Assembly (NCBI GenBank): GCA_021821055.1
Contig: JAKACX010000013.1
Location: 1-51,937, forward strand
DNA: 51,937 nucleotides
Source: Bacillota bacterium
GTDB taxonomy: Bacteria; Bacillota; Bacilli; Alicyclobacillales; SLC66
Direction: 5' to 3'
Shown: piece after piece, positions 1-8,010 of the stretch
Layout: each line of letters starts with the position of its first letter
Position numbering within the stretch: the first letter of the stretch is position 1
Program-made: the position numbers and the translations under genes
Notes under the pieces: model-generated
Databases searched by the model: none
What the model was told of the DNA's origin: nothing
Seen by the model: the letters and a program-made list of their open reading frames with translations, nothing else

Positions 1-93
1 GCTCACGCCAAGGGCTTCTCCCAGTTCCTGCTGCGTCATCGCCTGTTTCACGCGAAGCGCCCGAACCCGTTCACCAAACACCTGCATATCCAT
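1..93 (-). CDS. XRE-family HTH regulator, N-terminal fragment
   Basis: Read leftward from an ATG at 93, the frame encodes MDMQVFGERVRALRVKQAMT followed by QQELGEALGVS and runs off the window edge. This is the first part of a lambda-repressor-like (XRE/Cro) helix-turn-helix: helix 1 is around VFGERVRALR and helix 2 is MTQQELGEALG. A GGGGAG SD site lies 9 bases before this ATG. An in-frame ATG at 102 sits directly against the SD and is less likely; a third is at 87. It should be a DNA-binding transcriptional regulator, but the recognition helix and any sensor domain are outside the window. Inverted repeats at 190-291, upstream of it, are candidate operators. Confidence 0.75.
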   Translation of the reverse strand, partial: MDMQVFGERVRALRVKQAMTQQELGEALGVS

Positions 94-189
94 CCTGCCC
101 ATCTCCCCGCATCGTTTGGATTGGTACCGCGTCGCCCGGACCGTACCTTCAGCGTGGCACGGAGGAGCGCGACACTGCAAGCGCTGATT

Positions 190-291
190 GGTTGAATGGA
201 GAGATTCAACCCACGGTTGCACGCGGCGGCGCCGCAACCGCCGAACGCGCCGGCCGCGACCAGAAGGTTGCCAGCCTTCAACCGGTGGTTG
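190..291. promoter_or_regulatory. Cluster of GGTTGA/TCAACC inverted repeats
   Basis: Seen directly: GGTTGAAT (190-197) and ATTCAACC (204-211) form a perfect 8-bp stem with a 6-base loop. CGGTTGC (214-220) and GCAACCG (234-240) form a second perfect stem. Further copies in both orientations occur at 265-291 (AAGGTTG, CTTCAACC, TGGTTGAG). The same motif recurring five to six times in about 100 bp upstream of a regulator gene suggests protein binding sites, possibly autoregulatory for the XRE protein. The role is inference. Confidence 0.4.
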
Positions 292-361
292 AGCTGCGCC
301 GTGAGCGGCCCATGCGGCGCCTTGGCGGGAGAACTCGCAGGCATGGCCGGGTGAGCGCGTC

Positions 362-397
362 GCCGGAGTCGCCGGAGTCGCCGGAGTCGCCGGAGTC
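362..397. repeat. 9-bp tandem repeat, four copies
   Basis: Four exact consecutive copies of GCCGGAGTC, followed by a degenerate copy starting at 398. It lies just beyond the 3' end of the ABC exporter gene. Short in-register repeats like this arise by slippage; there are no unique spacers, so it is not a CRISPR. Confidence 0.9.
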
Positions 398-428
398 GCC
401 GAGAACAGCGAGGCAGGCGAGGCATCCC

Positions 429-2381
429 TCAGCCCGTCTGCAGCGCGATCAGTCGGGCGTACGCGCCGCCCTGCCGCATAAGCTCGCTGTGCGTTCCGTC
501 CTCCACGACGGCCCCGCGCTCGAACACGATGATGCGGTCCGCACGCCGGATGGTGGACAGCCGATGGGCGATAATGACCAGCGTCTTTTTGTGCGCGAGG
601 TCGTCCAGCGAGACCTGGACCGCGCGCTCGGTCTCGCTGTCGAGCGCCGAAGTAGGTTCGTCGAGGATAAGCACTGGTGTATCGCGCAGCAGGGCGCGCG
701 CGATCGCGATCCGCTGTCGCTGCCCGCCCGAGAGTTTGTAGCCCTGTTCGCCGACCACCGTCTCGTAGCCGTGCTCCAGACCCACGGCAAAGTCGTGGAT
801 CTGGGCGCGCCGCGCCGCTGCCTCGACCGCTTCGTCCGTGGCGTCGTCCATGCCAAACGCGATGTTCTCCCTGATGGTGCCGCTAAAGAGGTGAGGATTC
901 TGCGGCACCGTTGTGAGCAGGCGGCGGGCGCGCTCCGGTTCAGCCAGCATGGACACGCCGCCGATCAGCACGTCCCCCGAGAGAGGCCGGTAGAGTCCGC
1001 ACATCAGCCGCGCGACTGACGTTTTTCCCGCGCCGCTCGCGCCGACGAGCGCGACGGTCTCATGCGTCCGCACGGTCAGGCGCAGGTCGCGAAAGAGCGG
1101 CTCGGACGGCGCGTCCGTGTCGTGGAGCACCGACGGATCGGTCCAATGGGCCATACCCGGCTCCCGGCCGGGCGTGAACGTCACGTCGCGGATTTCGATG
1201 GCGTGGTCGCCAACGGCGACAGCCTGGGCGCCAGGATCCGGGGAGCCAGCCGCCGCGACGGGACCCTGGCCGTCGACGGCCGCACCGCCCGCCGCAGTCA
1301 CACCGCCGGATACGATTGGGCTGCGTTCCCCGGCGTGGGACGCCAGCGGCACGGCGTCAAGGCTGCGCGCCCCGGGGCCGGACTCCAGCGGCACGGCGTC
1401 CAGACAGTGCAGACGGTCGCCCGCGCCGAGCGCCTTCTGGATGTCGCTCCACACCTGCGACATGCGCATGAACGGCTGCTGCACATTGCCCATGAGAAAC
1501 ACGAAGGTCATCACTTGGCCGGGCGAGATGGTCCCGTGCAGGGCACGCTGCGCAACCAGTACAGCCGACACGATCTGCGCGCAGCCCTGGACCAGATTTA
1601 CCAATTGCCACATGGACGACTGCATCCACGCCCGCCGCAGCTTGAGGCGGTTCTGCCCGGTGCGCGCGGCGGAGTAATCGCTGGCCGTGCGCGTCTCGAG
1701 ACCATACGCGCGGATCGCGGTCATCTCCTGCATGGCCTCCTGGACGCGCGCGCGGATGTCGGAGTCCTGCTCCTGGATGCGCTCGGAGATGCGGCGGACG
1801 CGGCCGTCAAAGAACCGGCCGAGCGCGAACAGCGCGGGCCCGACAAGTATGGCGACGAGCGCGGCGACGGCGTTTATGCGCAGCAGGTACCACAGGGCGA
1901 CGGCGCCCATGACGATCTGGTACAGCACGTCATAGACCAGTGAGGAGAGGAGATTGTTGGCCAGACCGGTGTCGTTGGTGAGGCGCGACACCAGGTCTGC
2001 CGAGTGGAACCGTTGCAGCCAGGCAAACGGGAAGTGGTGCACCTTTTGCAGCGTGTCGGCGTTCAGCGCGCGCCCCGCGTACGAACTGGCGAAGTAGCGG
2101 CAGAAGTGCTGGACGGCGGACAGAATGACGAGTCCAAGACCGACGGCGGCGCTGTCGCGCGTCAGGGTCAGCAGCGCCGCGATGCGGTGTGAGGACATGT
2201 CGGCGAAAAAGTACTGTTGGACGACGCCGATGCCGATTTCAAACAAGAGGGTGGCTCCCATCAGCAGGACGCCGAAGGAAAACGGCAGCCAGTACCGCCG
2301 CTGATAGGGCCAGAGCATGCGCAGCGTCGACCACCAGGTGGCCCGTTTTGTCGTGGCGGGCGCAACATTGAATTCGATCAT
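429..2381 (-). CDS. ABC exporter half-transporter (TMD-NBD), second subunit
   Basis: This 650-residue protein fuses an N-terminal six-helix exporter domain (about residues 30-310) to a nucleotide-binding domain (about 395-640). Walker A is GASGAGKT (447-454), the signature is LSGGQ (550-554), and Walker B ends in LILDEP with the catalytic glutamate. It belongs to the ABCB-like multidrug/lipid exporter family. Its ATG overlaps the stop of the upstream subunit (ATGA), and GGGGGA precedes it, so the two genes are translationally coupled. They probably form a heterodimer of the BmrCD/LmrCD kind; the substrate is unknown. The linker between the two domains (about 326-394) is unusually long, rich in Ala, Gly and Pro, and contains a duplicated 14-residue block. 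Confidence 0.9.
   Translation of the reverse strand: MIEFNVAPATTKRATWWSTLRMLWPYQRRYWLPFSFGVLLMGATLLFEIGIGVVQQYFFADMSSHRIAALLTLTRDSAAVGLGLVILSAVQHFCRYFASSYAGRALNADTLQKVHHFPFAWLQRFHSADLVSRLTNDTGLANNLLSSLVYDVLYQIVMGAVALWYLLRINAVAALVAILVGPALFALGRFFDGRVRRISERIQEQDSDIRARVQEAMQEMTAIRAYGLETRTASDYSAARTGQNRLKLRRAWMQSSMWQLVNLVQGCAQIVSAVLVAQRALHGTISPGQVMTFVFLMGNVQQPFMRMSQVWSDIQKALGAGDRLHCLDAVPLESGPGARSLDAVPLASHAGERSPIVSGGVTAAGGAAVDGQGPVAAAGSPDPGAQAVAVGDHAIEIRDVTFTPGREPGMAHWTDPSVLHDTDAPSEPLFRDLRLTVRTHETVALVGASGAGKTSVARLMCGLYRPLSGDVLIGGVSMLAEPERARRLLTTVPQNPHLFSGTIRENIAFGMDDATDEAVEAAARRAQIHDFAVGLEHGYETVVGEQGYKLSGGQRQRIAIARALLRDTPVLILDEPTSALDSETERAVQVSLDDLAHKKTLVIIAHRLSTIRRADRIIVFERGAVVEDGTHSELMRQGGAYARLIALQTG
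1320..1403 (-). repeat. 42-bp imperfect tandem duplication in the ABC exporter linker
   Basis: Two adjacent 14-residue units, LDAVPLESGPGARS and LDAVPLASHAGERS (residues 327-354), lie between the membrane domain and the ATPase domain. This indicates recent in-frame expansion of a disordered linker. Confidence 0.8.
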
Positions 2382-4210
2382 GCAGTCTCCCCCTCTCTTT
2401 CCAGAGGCTCGGCGCACGCCGAGTGTCCATGCCCGGCGCTCCCCGCGCGGCCCGCCTCGTCGAGCGCGAAGTACTCCCCGCGCAAAGCGAGCAGCGCCTC
2501 GTGCGTGCCGCTCTCCACCACTCTTCCCGCGCGGACAAACGCGATCTGCTGCGCGTGGCGGATGGTCGAGAGGCGGTGGGCGACGACGATCGTGGTCCGT
2601 CCGCGCATGGCGCGATCCAGAGCAGTCTGGAGCAGCGCCTCGTTTTCACTGTCCAGAGCGGACGTCGGTTCGTCGAGCAGGAGGATGGCCGGATCGCGCA
2701 ACACGGCGCGCGCCAGGGCCACCCGCTGCCGTTCGCCGCCGGACAACAGCAGGCCGCGCTCGCCGATCTGCGTCTCGTAACCCTGCGGCAGGCGCTCGGC
2801 GAAGTCGTCGACGCGCGCAAGGCCCGCGGCGTGGAGCACGTCTGCGCGGGAGGCGCCGGGGCGGCCGCAGAGGATATTGTCATAGACCGTGCCGGAGAAC
2901 ACGAGCGTCTCCTGGGGCACGTATCCCATATGGCTGCGCCAGGAGACCGCATCCAGGTTGCGCAGGTCGCGATCGCCCAGCAGCAGACGGCCGCCGTCCG
3001 GATCGTAGAACCGCAGCAGCAACTGGATGAGGGTGCTCTTGCCGCCGCCGCTCGGTCCGACGAGGGCTGTTGTCAGTCCCGCAGGGACGTGCAGGGTCAG
3101 ACCGTTGAGGATCGGCAGTCCCGGCTGGTAGTGAAAGCACACGTCGTGCAGGTGCAGGTCAGATTCGGCCACCGCGGAGTGGGAGGCCAGGGCGCGGGGC
3201 GCGCCGCCCGGAGCCTCCGGTTCGTCCGGCTGATCCAGGATCTCGAACACGCGGTTCGATTGCACGATTGCGTCCTGGAACTGAGGCCAGAGCCGCGACA
3301 TCTCGGCAAGGGGCTGCATCAGGTTTCCGAAGGCGACGAGGAAGCCCGCGACCGCGCCCATGTCGAGAACACCCCGCGCGACCAGATAGCCGCCGAATCC
3401 GAGGGAGTACAGGAGGCCAATGACAAAGACGAGCATCTGCGCCCGCCACATGACCGCCTCGCCGACAAGCACCTTCTTCTGCCAGCCGAGCGCCGTGTCG
3501 GAGAGCGCCATGTACCGCTTGGCAATGGCGGGCAGCAGGGACAGGCTCTTGACGATCTCGGCGGCCTGGACGCTCTCCTGCACGAACGCCTGCTCCGCGG
3601 CGTACGCCTCCTGGCGGCGCGTGTAAAGCGTGGACATGCGCTTGCCGAGGGGCGCCATGGCCAGCGGCACGACGATCGCGATCAGAACGGCGCCCGCGGC
3701 AAGCAGCGGGTTTATGTACACGAGGTAGGCGAGCGTCATGAGAACGGTGGTCACGTTGCGAAACAGCGTGATTCCCTGCTGGTTGAGCGCGGACTGGGCA
3801 AGATTCGCCGAGTCGTGCAGGCGGTTTTGCAGGTCGGCGCTGTGATACTTCCGCAGTTGCGCCATCGGCATGCGCATGACCTTCTTCAGCAGGGTGTCCT
3901 GCAGCCAGAGAACGGACCGGTTGTCGACCACGGCGCTGATCCAGGCAGACGCAAATTGGCTTGCGGCGATGACGGTGACGACGGCGAGCCCGAGTATCAG
4001 CGACTGGATCAGCAATGCCGGGTGCTTTTCAACAGCGGCGTTGACGATCAGTCGCAACATCTGGGCGACCAGCGTGATGGCCGCAGAGGAAACCAGCGCC
4101 AGCAGGCACAGGACGCCATAGAGCGGGAGGTACCGCTTGCCAAGGCGAAGCAGGCGCAAGAGGCCGACTTTGAAGGGAACATTCGCTGCTGTGGGCGGTG
4201 TTGTGGCCAT
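2378..4210 (-). CDS. ABC exporter half-transporter (TMD-NBD), first subunit
   Basis: This 610-residue exporter half-transporter has a membrane domain at about residues 25-310 and an ATPase domain at 350-600. Walker A is GPSGGGKST (385-393), the signature is LSGGE (489-493), and Walker B is ILLLDEP with the catalytic Glu present. Both partners keep the catalytic Glu, so this pair does not show the usual degenerate-site asymmetry at that residue. The only departure is LSGGE instead of LSGGQ. The ATG at 4210 is preferred because an extended -10 element lies at 4252-4260, which would put an upstream TTG start inside the promoter. It is first in a two-gene operon with the 429-2381 subunit. Efflux of drugs or lipids is the family role; the actual substrate cannot be read here. 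Confidence 0.9.
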   Translation of the reverse strand: MATTPPTAANVPFKVGLLRLLRLGKRYLPLYGVLCLLALVSSAAITLVAQMLRLIVNAAVEKHPALLIQSLILGLAVVTVIAASQFASAWISAVVDNRSVLWLQDTLLKKVMRMPMAQLRKYHSADLQNRLHDSANLAQSALNQQGITLFRNVTTVLMTLAYLVYINPLLAAGAVLIAIVVPLAMAPLGKRMSTLYTRRQEAYAAEQAFVQESVQAAEIVKSLSLLPAIAKRYMALSDTALGWQKKVLVGEAVMWRAQMLVFVIGLLYSLGFGGYLVARGVLDMGAVAGFLVAFGNLMQPLAEMSRLWPQFQDAIVQSNRVFEILDQPDEPEAPGGAPRALASHSAVAESDLHLHDVCFHYQPGLPILNGLTLHVPAGLTTALVGPSGGGKSTLIQLLLRFYDPDGGRLLLGDRDLRNLDAVSWRSHMGYVPQETLVFSGTVYDNILCGRPGASRADVLHAAGLARVDDFAERLPQGYETQIGERGLLLSGGERQRVALARAVLRDPAILLLDEPTSALDSENEALLQTALDRAMRGRTTIVVAHRLSTIRHAQQIAFVRAGRVVESGTHEALLALRGEYFALDEAGRAGSAGHGHSACAEPLEREGETA

Positions 4211-4251
4211 CGGGGCACCACTGCCTTCTATAGAAATGGTTGGGCAGTGAT

Positions 4252-4260
4252 ATTGTAGCA
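4252..4260 (-). promoter_or_regulatory. Extended -10 promoter of the ABC exporter operon
   Basis: On the minus strand TGCTACAAT is an extended -10 (TGN plus TACAAT). No good -35 hexamer is seen 17 bp upstream, as is usual for extended -10 promoters. Transcription would begin about 35 bases before the ATG at 4210. Confidence 0.45.
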
Positions 4261-4391
4261 AATGGAAGCGGCGCGCGGCATCCGCCCCGAGACGGATATT
4301 GGCAGGCGACTGACGCGAGGCGCACGTTGAACATAACCGGGGCGCCCGGAAAATGGTCCCGCGCCAGCCGCCCGCATCCCTTTGCTCCTGT

Positions 4392-5462
4392 TCAGACGTG
4401 TGCGCGGGCGTCCGGGCTGTGCGGGTAGATCATCACTTTGACGCTGAGGTCCTTTTGCGTGCGCGCCACCTCGCACGCGGTCGCGATCTCGTCGAGCGCG
4501 AAGCGGTGCGTGACAATGCGCTCGATCGGGTGGTCGTCGTGCAGCAGGGCGTCGATGGCCGCAGGGTATGTGTTCGCGTAGCGAAACACGCCGAGGACAT
4601 CGAGTTCCTTGTCGACGAGTTGTGTCACGTCAAGCGGGATCTCCCGGCTGGTCGGCAGGCCGATGAGCACGACCTTGCCCCCGCGCCGGACGTTGCCGAT
4701 CGTGTCGGCGACAGCGCGGGCGTTGCCCGAGCTCTCGATGACGGCCGTAACGCCGCGGCCGCCCGTGAGCTCGGCGAGCCGGTCGGCCACGGATTCGTCG
4801 GCGGGGTCCAGCACGGCGTCCGCACCGAGTTCACGCGCCATCTCCCGCCGCAGCGGGAGCACGTCGCCGCCGATGATCCGGCTGACGCCGTGCATGCGCG
4901 CGGCCGTGACGGCGAGCAGTCCCACGGGGCCGAGGCCGCTGATGTAGATGCGGTCGCTCGGACCGAGGCCTGCGCGGCGCATGGCGTGAAAGCCGACGGA
5001 CAGGGGCTCGAGCAGGGCTCCTTCTTCATAGCTCAGTTCATCGGGCAGCCTGTGCAAGAAGTCGCTGCGCACCGCCACGTATTCGGCCCACGCGCCGTCG
5101 ATCGGAGGTGTTGCCATGAAACGGACGTCCGGGCAGAGGTTGTAGCGGCCCGCTTTGCAATAGTCGCAGCGGTCGCACGGGATGCCCGGTTCCACGGCGA
5201 CGCGGTCGCCGGGTTCGATGTTGCGCACGTTTGCGCCGACTTCAACCACTTGGCCGGCCAGTTCATGGCCGAGGATGAGGGGGGAATCCACGACGTAGCG
5301 TCCGATGCGTCCATGTTCGTAGTAGTGGATGTCCGAACCGCAGACACCGATGCAGTGCACGCGGATGAGCGCCTCATCCGGGCGCGGAACAGGCATGTCG
5401 ACCTCGTGCACGCCAATGGACATGATTCCGTCGAGCACGGCTCCCTGCATTTTCTTGGTCAT
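4392..5462 (-). CDS. Zinc-dependent medium-chain dehydrogenase, sorbitol/xylitol dehydrogenase type
   Basis: This 356-residue enzyme is a typical medium-chain dehydrogenase/reductase. The catalytic zinc ligands are C41 (GVCGSDIHYYEHG) and H66/E67 (GHE). The structural zinc cysteines are C96, C99, C102 and C110. A Rossmann motif GLGPVGLLAV lies near residue 175-184. The HYYEHGRIG segment is characteristic of polyol dehydrogenases, which oxidise sorbitol or xylitol to the ketose with NAD+. Galactitol-phosphate or threonine dehydrogenase remain alternatives. AGGAGAGG stands just upstream of the ATG. It appears monocistronic; a 13-bp inverted repeat at 5496-5508 is a possible operator. Confidence 0.85.
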   Translation of the reverse strand: MTKKMQGAVLDGIMSIGVHEVDMPVPRPDEALIRVHCIGVCGSDIHYYEHGRIGRYVVDSPLILGHELAGQVVEVGANVRNIEPGDRVAVEPGIPCDRCDYCKAGRYNLCPDVRFMATPPIDGAWAEYVAVRSDFLHRLPDELSYEEGALLEPLSVGFHAMRRAGLGPSDRIYISGLGPVGLLAVTAARMHGVSRIIGGDVLPLRREMARELGADAVLDPADESVADRLAELTGGRGVTAVIESSGNARAVADTIGNVRRGGKVVLIGLPTSREIPLDVTQLVDKELDVLGVFRYANTYPAAIDALLHDDHPIERIVTHRFALDEIATACEVARTQKDLSVKVMIYPHSPDARAHV

Positions 5463-5495
5463 GGAATCCTCTCCTGTCGGGACGCGATTGGATCA

Positions 5496-5508
5496 AGTGT
5501 ACAACACT
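5496..5508. promoter_or_regulatory. Inverted repeat upstream of the polyol dehydrogenase
   Basis: AGTGT-ACA-ACACT is a perfect 5-bp inverted repeat with a 3-base centre, about 35 bases before the ATG. Its position suits a repressor operator. No regulator gene is adjacent. Confidence 0.3.
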
Positions 5509-5697
5509 CGTGAAAATTTTGCGGAAAAATATCGATTGCGCGGTTGATTAGCAATTTGTGCTCCTGGCTGACACGACGGATACGTGCCTTCGTGCACGTG
5601 CGGATAATGGCCTCAATTTCGAATGGAGACGGTTACGTATAAGCTGCGTGTCTTTTCGCGGCTGCCCGGTCCATTGTCCCACCGCAGTCCCCGCTGT

Positions 5698-6186
5698 CTA
5701 CGTATGACGGGGTGCGTAGATCACGACTTGTGGTGGATTGGAGGGCACAGTCAAAGCAATTTCTTCTTTAGGACTAATTCCAGGCACTGAATAGACTGGT
5801 TCAGTAGTGCCGGTCTGCCAGGCGATCTTTCCAATGGGAGGGCCCAGAGTTATGTCTTTCAGTGGCTCCGCCTGCGTAAATGCCCAAACCTGATTATCCC
5901 ACTTAATAGTCGGGTTCCACCCATAGGTTACACTCCCAGTTGTGCCCGTTTTGCGCGGTAAGGGAGCAGGGTTTGTGGAACCAGACGGAAAAAACGTAAA
6001 CAAGACGGCAGCGACTATCGCAACTCCTGCAGTCAAACTCCACTTGATTGGCGACCGGGGCGAACGTCGTTGGTGAGGTTGGGAATTTTGTAGGACGGAA
6101 AGAATTCTGTCACGATCCGTGGTCGGCATGTCTTCTTGCGACAACCCTCTCAACGATCCAATCAGGGATTTGTCGTCATTTCTCAT
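5698..6186 (-). CDS. Anti-sigma-factor-like single-pass membrane protein (orphan)
   Basis: From the ATG at 6186 the product is 162 residues. It has a charged cytoplasmic part (about 1-48, including SQEDMPTTDRDRILSVLQ), one membrane helix (SLTAGVAIVAAVLFTFF, about 50-66) and an outside domain with many Trp, Pro and Thr. This topology, and the DRDRIL-type N-terminus, resemble anti-sigma factors and DUF4179-type proteins, but I cannot assign a named family. A GTG at 6246 with GGAGGTGA upstream would add 20 residues and cannot be excluded. The region is visibly less GC-rich than its neighbours. An ECF-type promoter lies upstream (6284-6312), yet no sigma-factor gene accompanies it. Confidence 0.6.
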   Translation of the reverse strand: MRNDDKSLIGSLRGLSQEDMPTTDRDRILSVLQNSQPHQRRSPRSPIKWSLTAGVAIVAAVLFTFFPSGSTNPAPLPRKTGTTGSVTYGWNPTIKWDNQVWAFTQAEPLKDITLGPPIGKIAWQTGTTEPVYSVPGISPKEEIALTVPSNPPQVVIYAPRHT

Positions 6187-6253
6187 CAATGGTCGCCCCT
6201 TCCAACGGTGTATTGGACGATTCATCGGCCCGGTCGTTGTCCTCACGGAACAT
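6176..6253 (-). CDS. Possible 25-residue leader ORF overlapping the anti-sigma-like gene
   Basis: An ATG at 6253 follows a strong SD (GGGAGGTGACGTA then ATG). It opens a frame of 25 codons, beginning MFREDNDRADESSN, that ends with TGA at 6176-6178, ten bases inside the next gene (ATG at 6186). The product is very acidic. It could be a small peptide, a device coupling translation to the downstream gene, or chance, with the SD really serving the GTG at 6246. No homology is recognised. Confidence 0.3.
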   Translation of the reverse strand: MFREDNDRADESSNTPLEGATIDEK

Positions 6254-6283
6254 TACGTCACCTCCCGTCCTCCCTGTATAAAG

Positions 6284-6312
6284 TTAGACGTATGGGAAGA
6301 TGATTTGTCACA
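6284..6312 (-). promoter_or_regulatory. Putative ECF sigma-factor promoter
   Basis: On the minus strand TGTGAC, a 16-base spacer and CGTCTAA match the general ECF pattern (an AC-containing -35, about 16 bases, then CGTC). The -10 is an excellent match; the -35 is moderate. It would start transcription about 25 bases before the leader ATG at 6253. Confidence 0.45.
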
Positions 6313-6358
6313 GTCGACTTCATCACTACTCGTCCAAAGAGTTGACCCACTATAGGTT

Positions 6359-6373
6359 TCCCCAGCGTGGGGA
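6359..6373. promoter_or_regulatory. Small inverted repeat between divergent genes
   Basis: TCCCCA-GCG-TGGGGA is a perfect 6-bp inverted repeat. It lies between the anti-sigma-like gene and the aldehyde dehydrogenase gene, about 105 bases before the latter. It could be an operator; it lacks a T-tract, so a terminator is unlikely. Confidence 0.3.
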
Positions 6374-6476
6374 GACACACCAGAACAGACGTGTTAAGAT
6401 CACTTTAATCCTCGCGCCGTAGTTTGATAATGTATATGATAGGCCGCAATGCTGGCATAGGACGGGAAGGGACGCG

Positions 6477-7925
6477 ATGCAGGTGGTCAAGAGCTATTTT
6501 ATGGCGGGGGCGTGGCGGGAGAAGCCCTTGGAGGCGTCTTCGGTCACGATCCGCAATCCGTACGACGGCGCCGAGATCTTTCAGTATACGGAGCCGACCG
6601 CGGCGGAAGTGGCGGAGGCGGTCGGGGACGCGTACGACACGGTGATGCACCGGGTGCTGGATCCACGGGAGCGGGCGGACATCCTTTTGCGCACCTCGGA
6701 GTTGCTGGAAAAGCGCTCCGAGGCGATGGCGAACACGATTGTCGCGGAGACAGGGAAGCCGATCCGCGACGCGCGCGCGGAGGTTGCGCGGGCGGTGCGC
6801 AATTTTCGCGTGGCCTCGGAGGAAGCCGCGCGTCTGCACGGCTTCACGGAGCAGCAGGACCCGGTCGGGGAAGACGGCGTGCTCTCGCTGACCATCCGCG
6901 AGCCGCTCGGCGTCGTGTGCGCGATCACGCCGTTCAACTTCCCGCTCAATGTGGTGGCGCTCAAGATTGCGCCAGCCTTGGCCGCGGGCAATGCTGTCGT
7001 GCTAAAGCCGGCGGACTTCACGCCGCTCACGGCGGTGCGGCTGACCGAGATCATCACGGAGGCTGGTCTGCCCGCCGGGTACCTGAACGTCCTGCTCGGC
7101 ACGGGACTGGTGGGACAAGCCCTGGTGCAGGATCCGCGGATCGCGCTGTACACGTTCACAGGCAGCGTCGGCGTGGGCAAGCGGATCAAGGAACAGTCCG
7201 GATTGCGCCCCGTGATCCTGGAACTCGGGTCCAACGCGCCGAACATTGTCCACGGCGATGCGAATCTGGAACTGGCCGTGGAAGCGCTCGTGAAGGCGTC
7301 CTTCGCGTACGCGGGGCAGGTTTGCATTTCGGCGCAGCGCATCTACGTGCACGAGCGGGTATGGGACGATTTCGTGGAGCGTTTTACCGCGCGCGTGCGG
7401 ACGCTGTCTGTGGGCGATCCGCGGGATGAGGCGACGGACATCGGACCGCTGATCCACGAACAGGCTGTCGTGCGGGTGTCGTCGTGGATCGATGAAGCGG
7501 TGACGGGCGGCGCGACCCTGCTGACGGGCGGACGGCGCGAAGGCAATGCGCTCGATCCGGTGGTGCTGGTCGATGTGCAGCCGGACATGGCGGTGATGCG
7601 CAAGGAGGTGTTCGGTCCTGTCGTCAGCATCGTGCGGTACCGGACGGTCGCGGAGGTGATTGACTACGCGAATGACAGTGACTTTGGACTGCAGGCGGCC
7701 ATTTTCACGAACGACCTGAGCGTGGCGCTGGCCCTGGCGCGCGGGCTGCGCGTGGGCAGTGTGAACGTCAATCAGGCGTCGAACGTGCGCATGGACACGA
7801 TGCCGTACGGCGGAATCAAGGACAGCGGCATCGGGAAGGAAGGCGCGCGCGCCTCCATGGAGTATATGACAACCGCCAAGGTGATCACACTGCGTTATGG
7901 GCGCCCCGATTTGCAGGGCGAGTGA
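6477..7925 (+). CDS. NAD(P)+-dependent aldehyde dehydrogenase
   Basis: This full-length 482-residue member of the aldehyde dehydrogenase superfamily has all catalytic residues: N154 (TPFNFP), general base E249 (LELGSN) and nucleophile C283 (GQVCIS). It oxidises an aldehyde to the acid through a thiohemiacetal. The start is fixed by GGAAGGGA upstream. It is followed 85 bases later by a class III aminotransferase, so the natural substrate is probably the aldehyde made by that enzyme. Candidates are sulfoacetaldehyde, malonate semialdehyde, succinate semialdehyde or phosphonoacetaldehyde; the sequence alone does not decide. Confidence 0.88.
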   Translation: MQVVKSYFMAGAWREKPLEASSVTIRNPYDGAEIFQYTEPTAAEVAEAVGDAYDTVMHRVLDPRERADILLRTSELLEKRSEAMANTIVAETGKPIRDARAEVARAVRNFRVASEEAARLHGFTEQQDPVGEDGVLSLTIREPLGVVCAITPFNFPLNVVALKIAPALAAGNAVVLKPADFTPLTAVRLTEIITEAGLPAGYLNVLLGTGLVGQALVQDPRIALYTFTGSVGVGKRIKEQSGLRPVILELGSNAPNIVHGDANLELAVEALVKASFAYAGQVCISAQRIYVHERVWDDFVERFTARVRTLSVGDPRDEATDIGPLIHEQAVVRVSSWIDEAVTGGATLLTGGRREGNALDPVVLVDVQPDMAVMRKEVFGPVVSIVRYRTVAEVIDYANDSDFGLQAAIFTNDLSVALALARGLRVGSVNVNQASNVRMDTMPYGGIKDSGIGKEGARASMEYMTTAKVITLRYGRPDLQGE

Positions 7926-8010
7926 GGACGGCCGGGGCGGTCGCGCTTGTGTGGCGCAGCGGCCGCGCGTCGCGGGGCGGGTCGCAGCCGGAGAAAAAGG
8001 GGGAGTCTGT

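Larger units (their letters stand above)
94..428. other. Intergenic region upstream of the XRE gene
   Basis: I see no convincing gene in this stretch between the XRE start and the end of the ABC exporter. It holds a cluster of GGTTGA/TCAACC inverted repeats (190-291) and a 9-bp tandem repeat (362-397). An open frame on the minus strand across it encodes an arginine-rich product produced by the tandem repeat and overlaps the XRE start, so it is not called. Confidence 0.5.

Noticed and set aside
48-425. 125-residue minus-strand frame next to the XRE gene
   Set aside because: Its Arg-rich start is only the translation of the 9-bp repeat, it overlaps the XRE start in another frame, and it has no SD or family features.
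2423-4258. 611-residue frame antisense to the first ABC subunit
   Set aside because: Long antisense frames are common at this GC content; the composition (Arg, His, Gln, Ala) and lack of motifs mark it as a shadow of the ABC gene.
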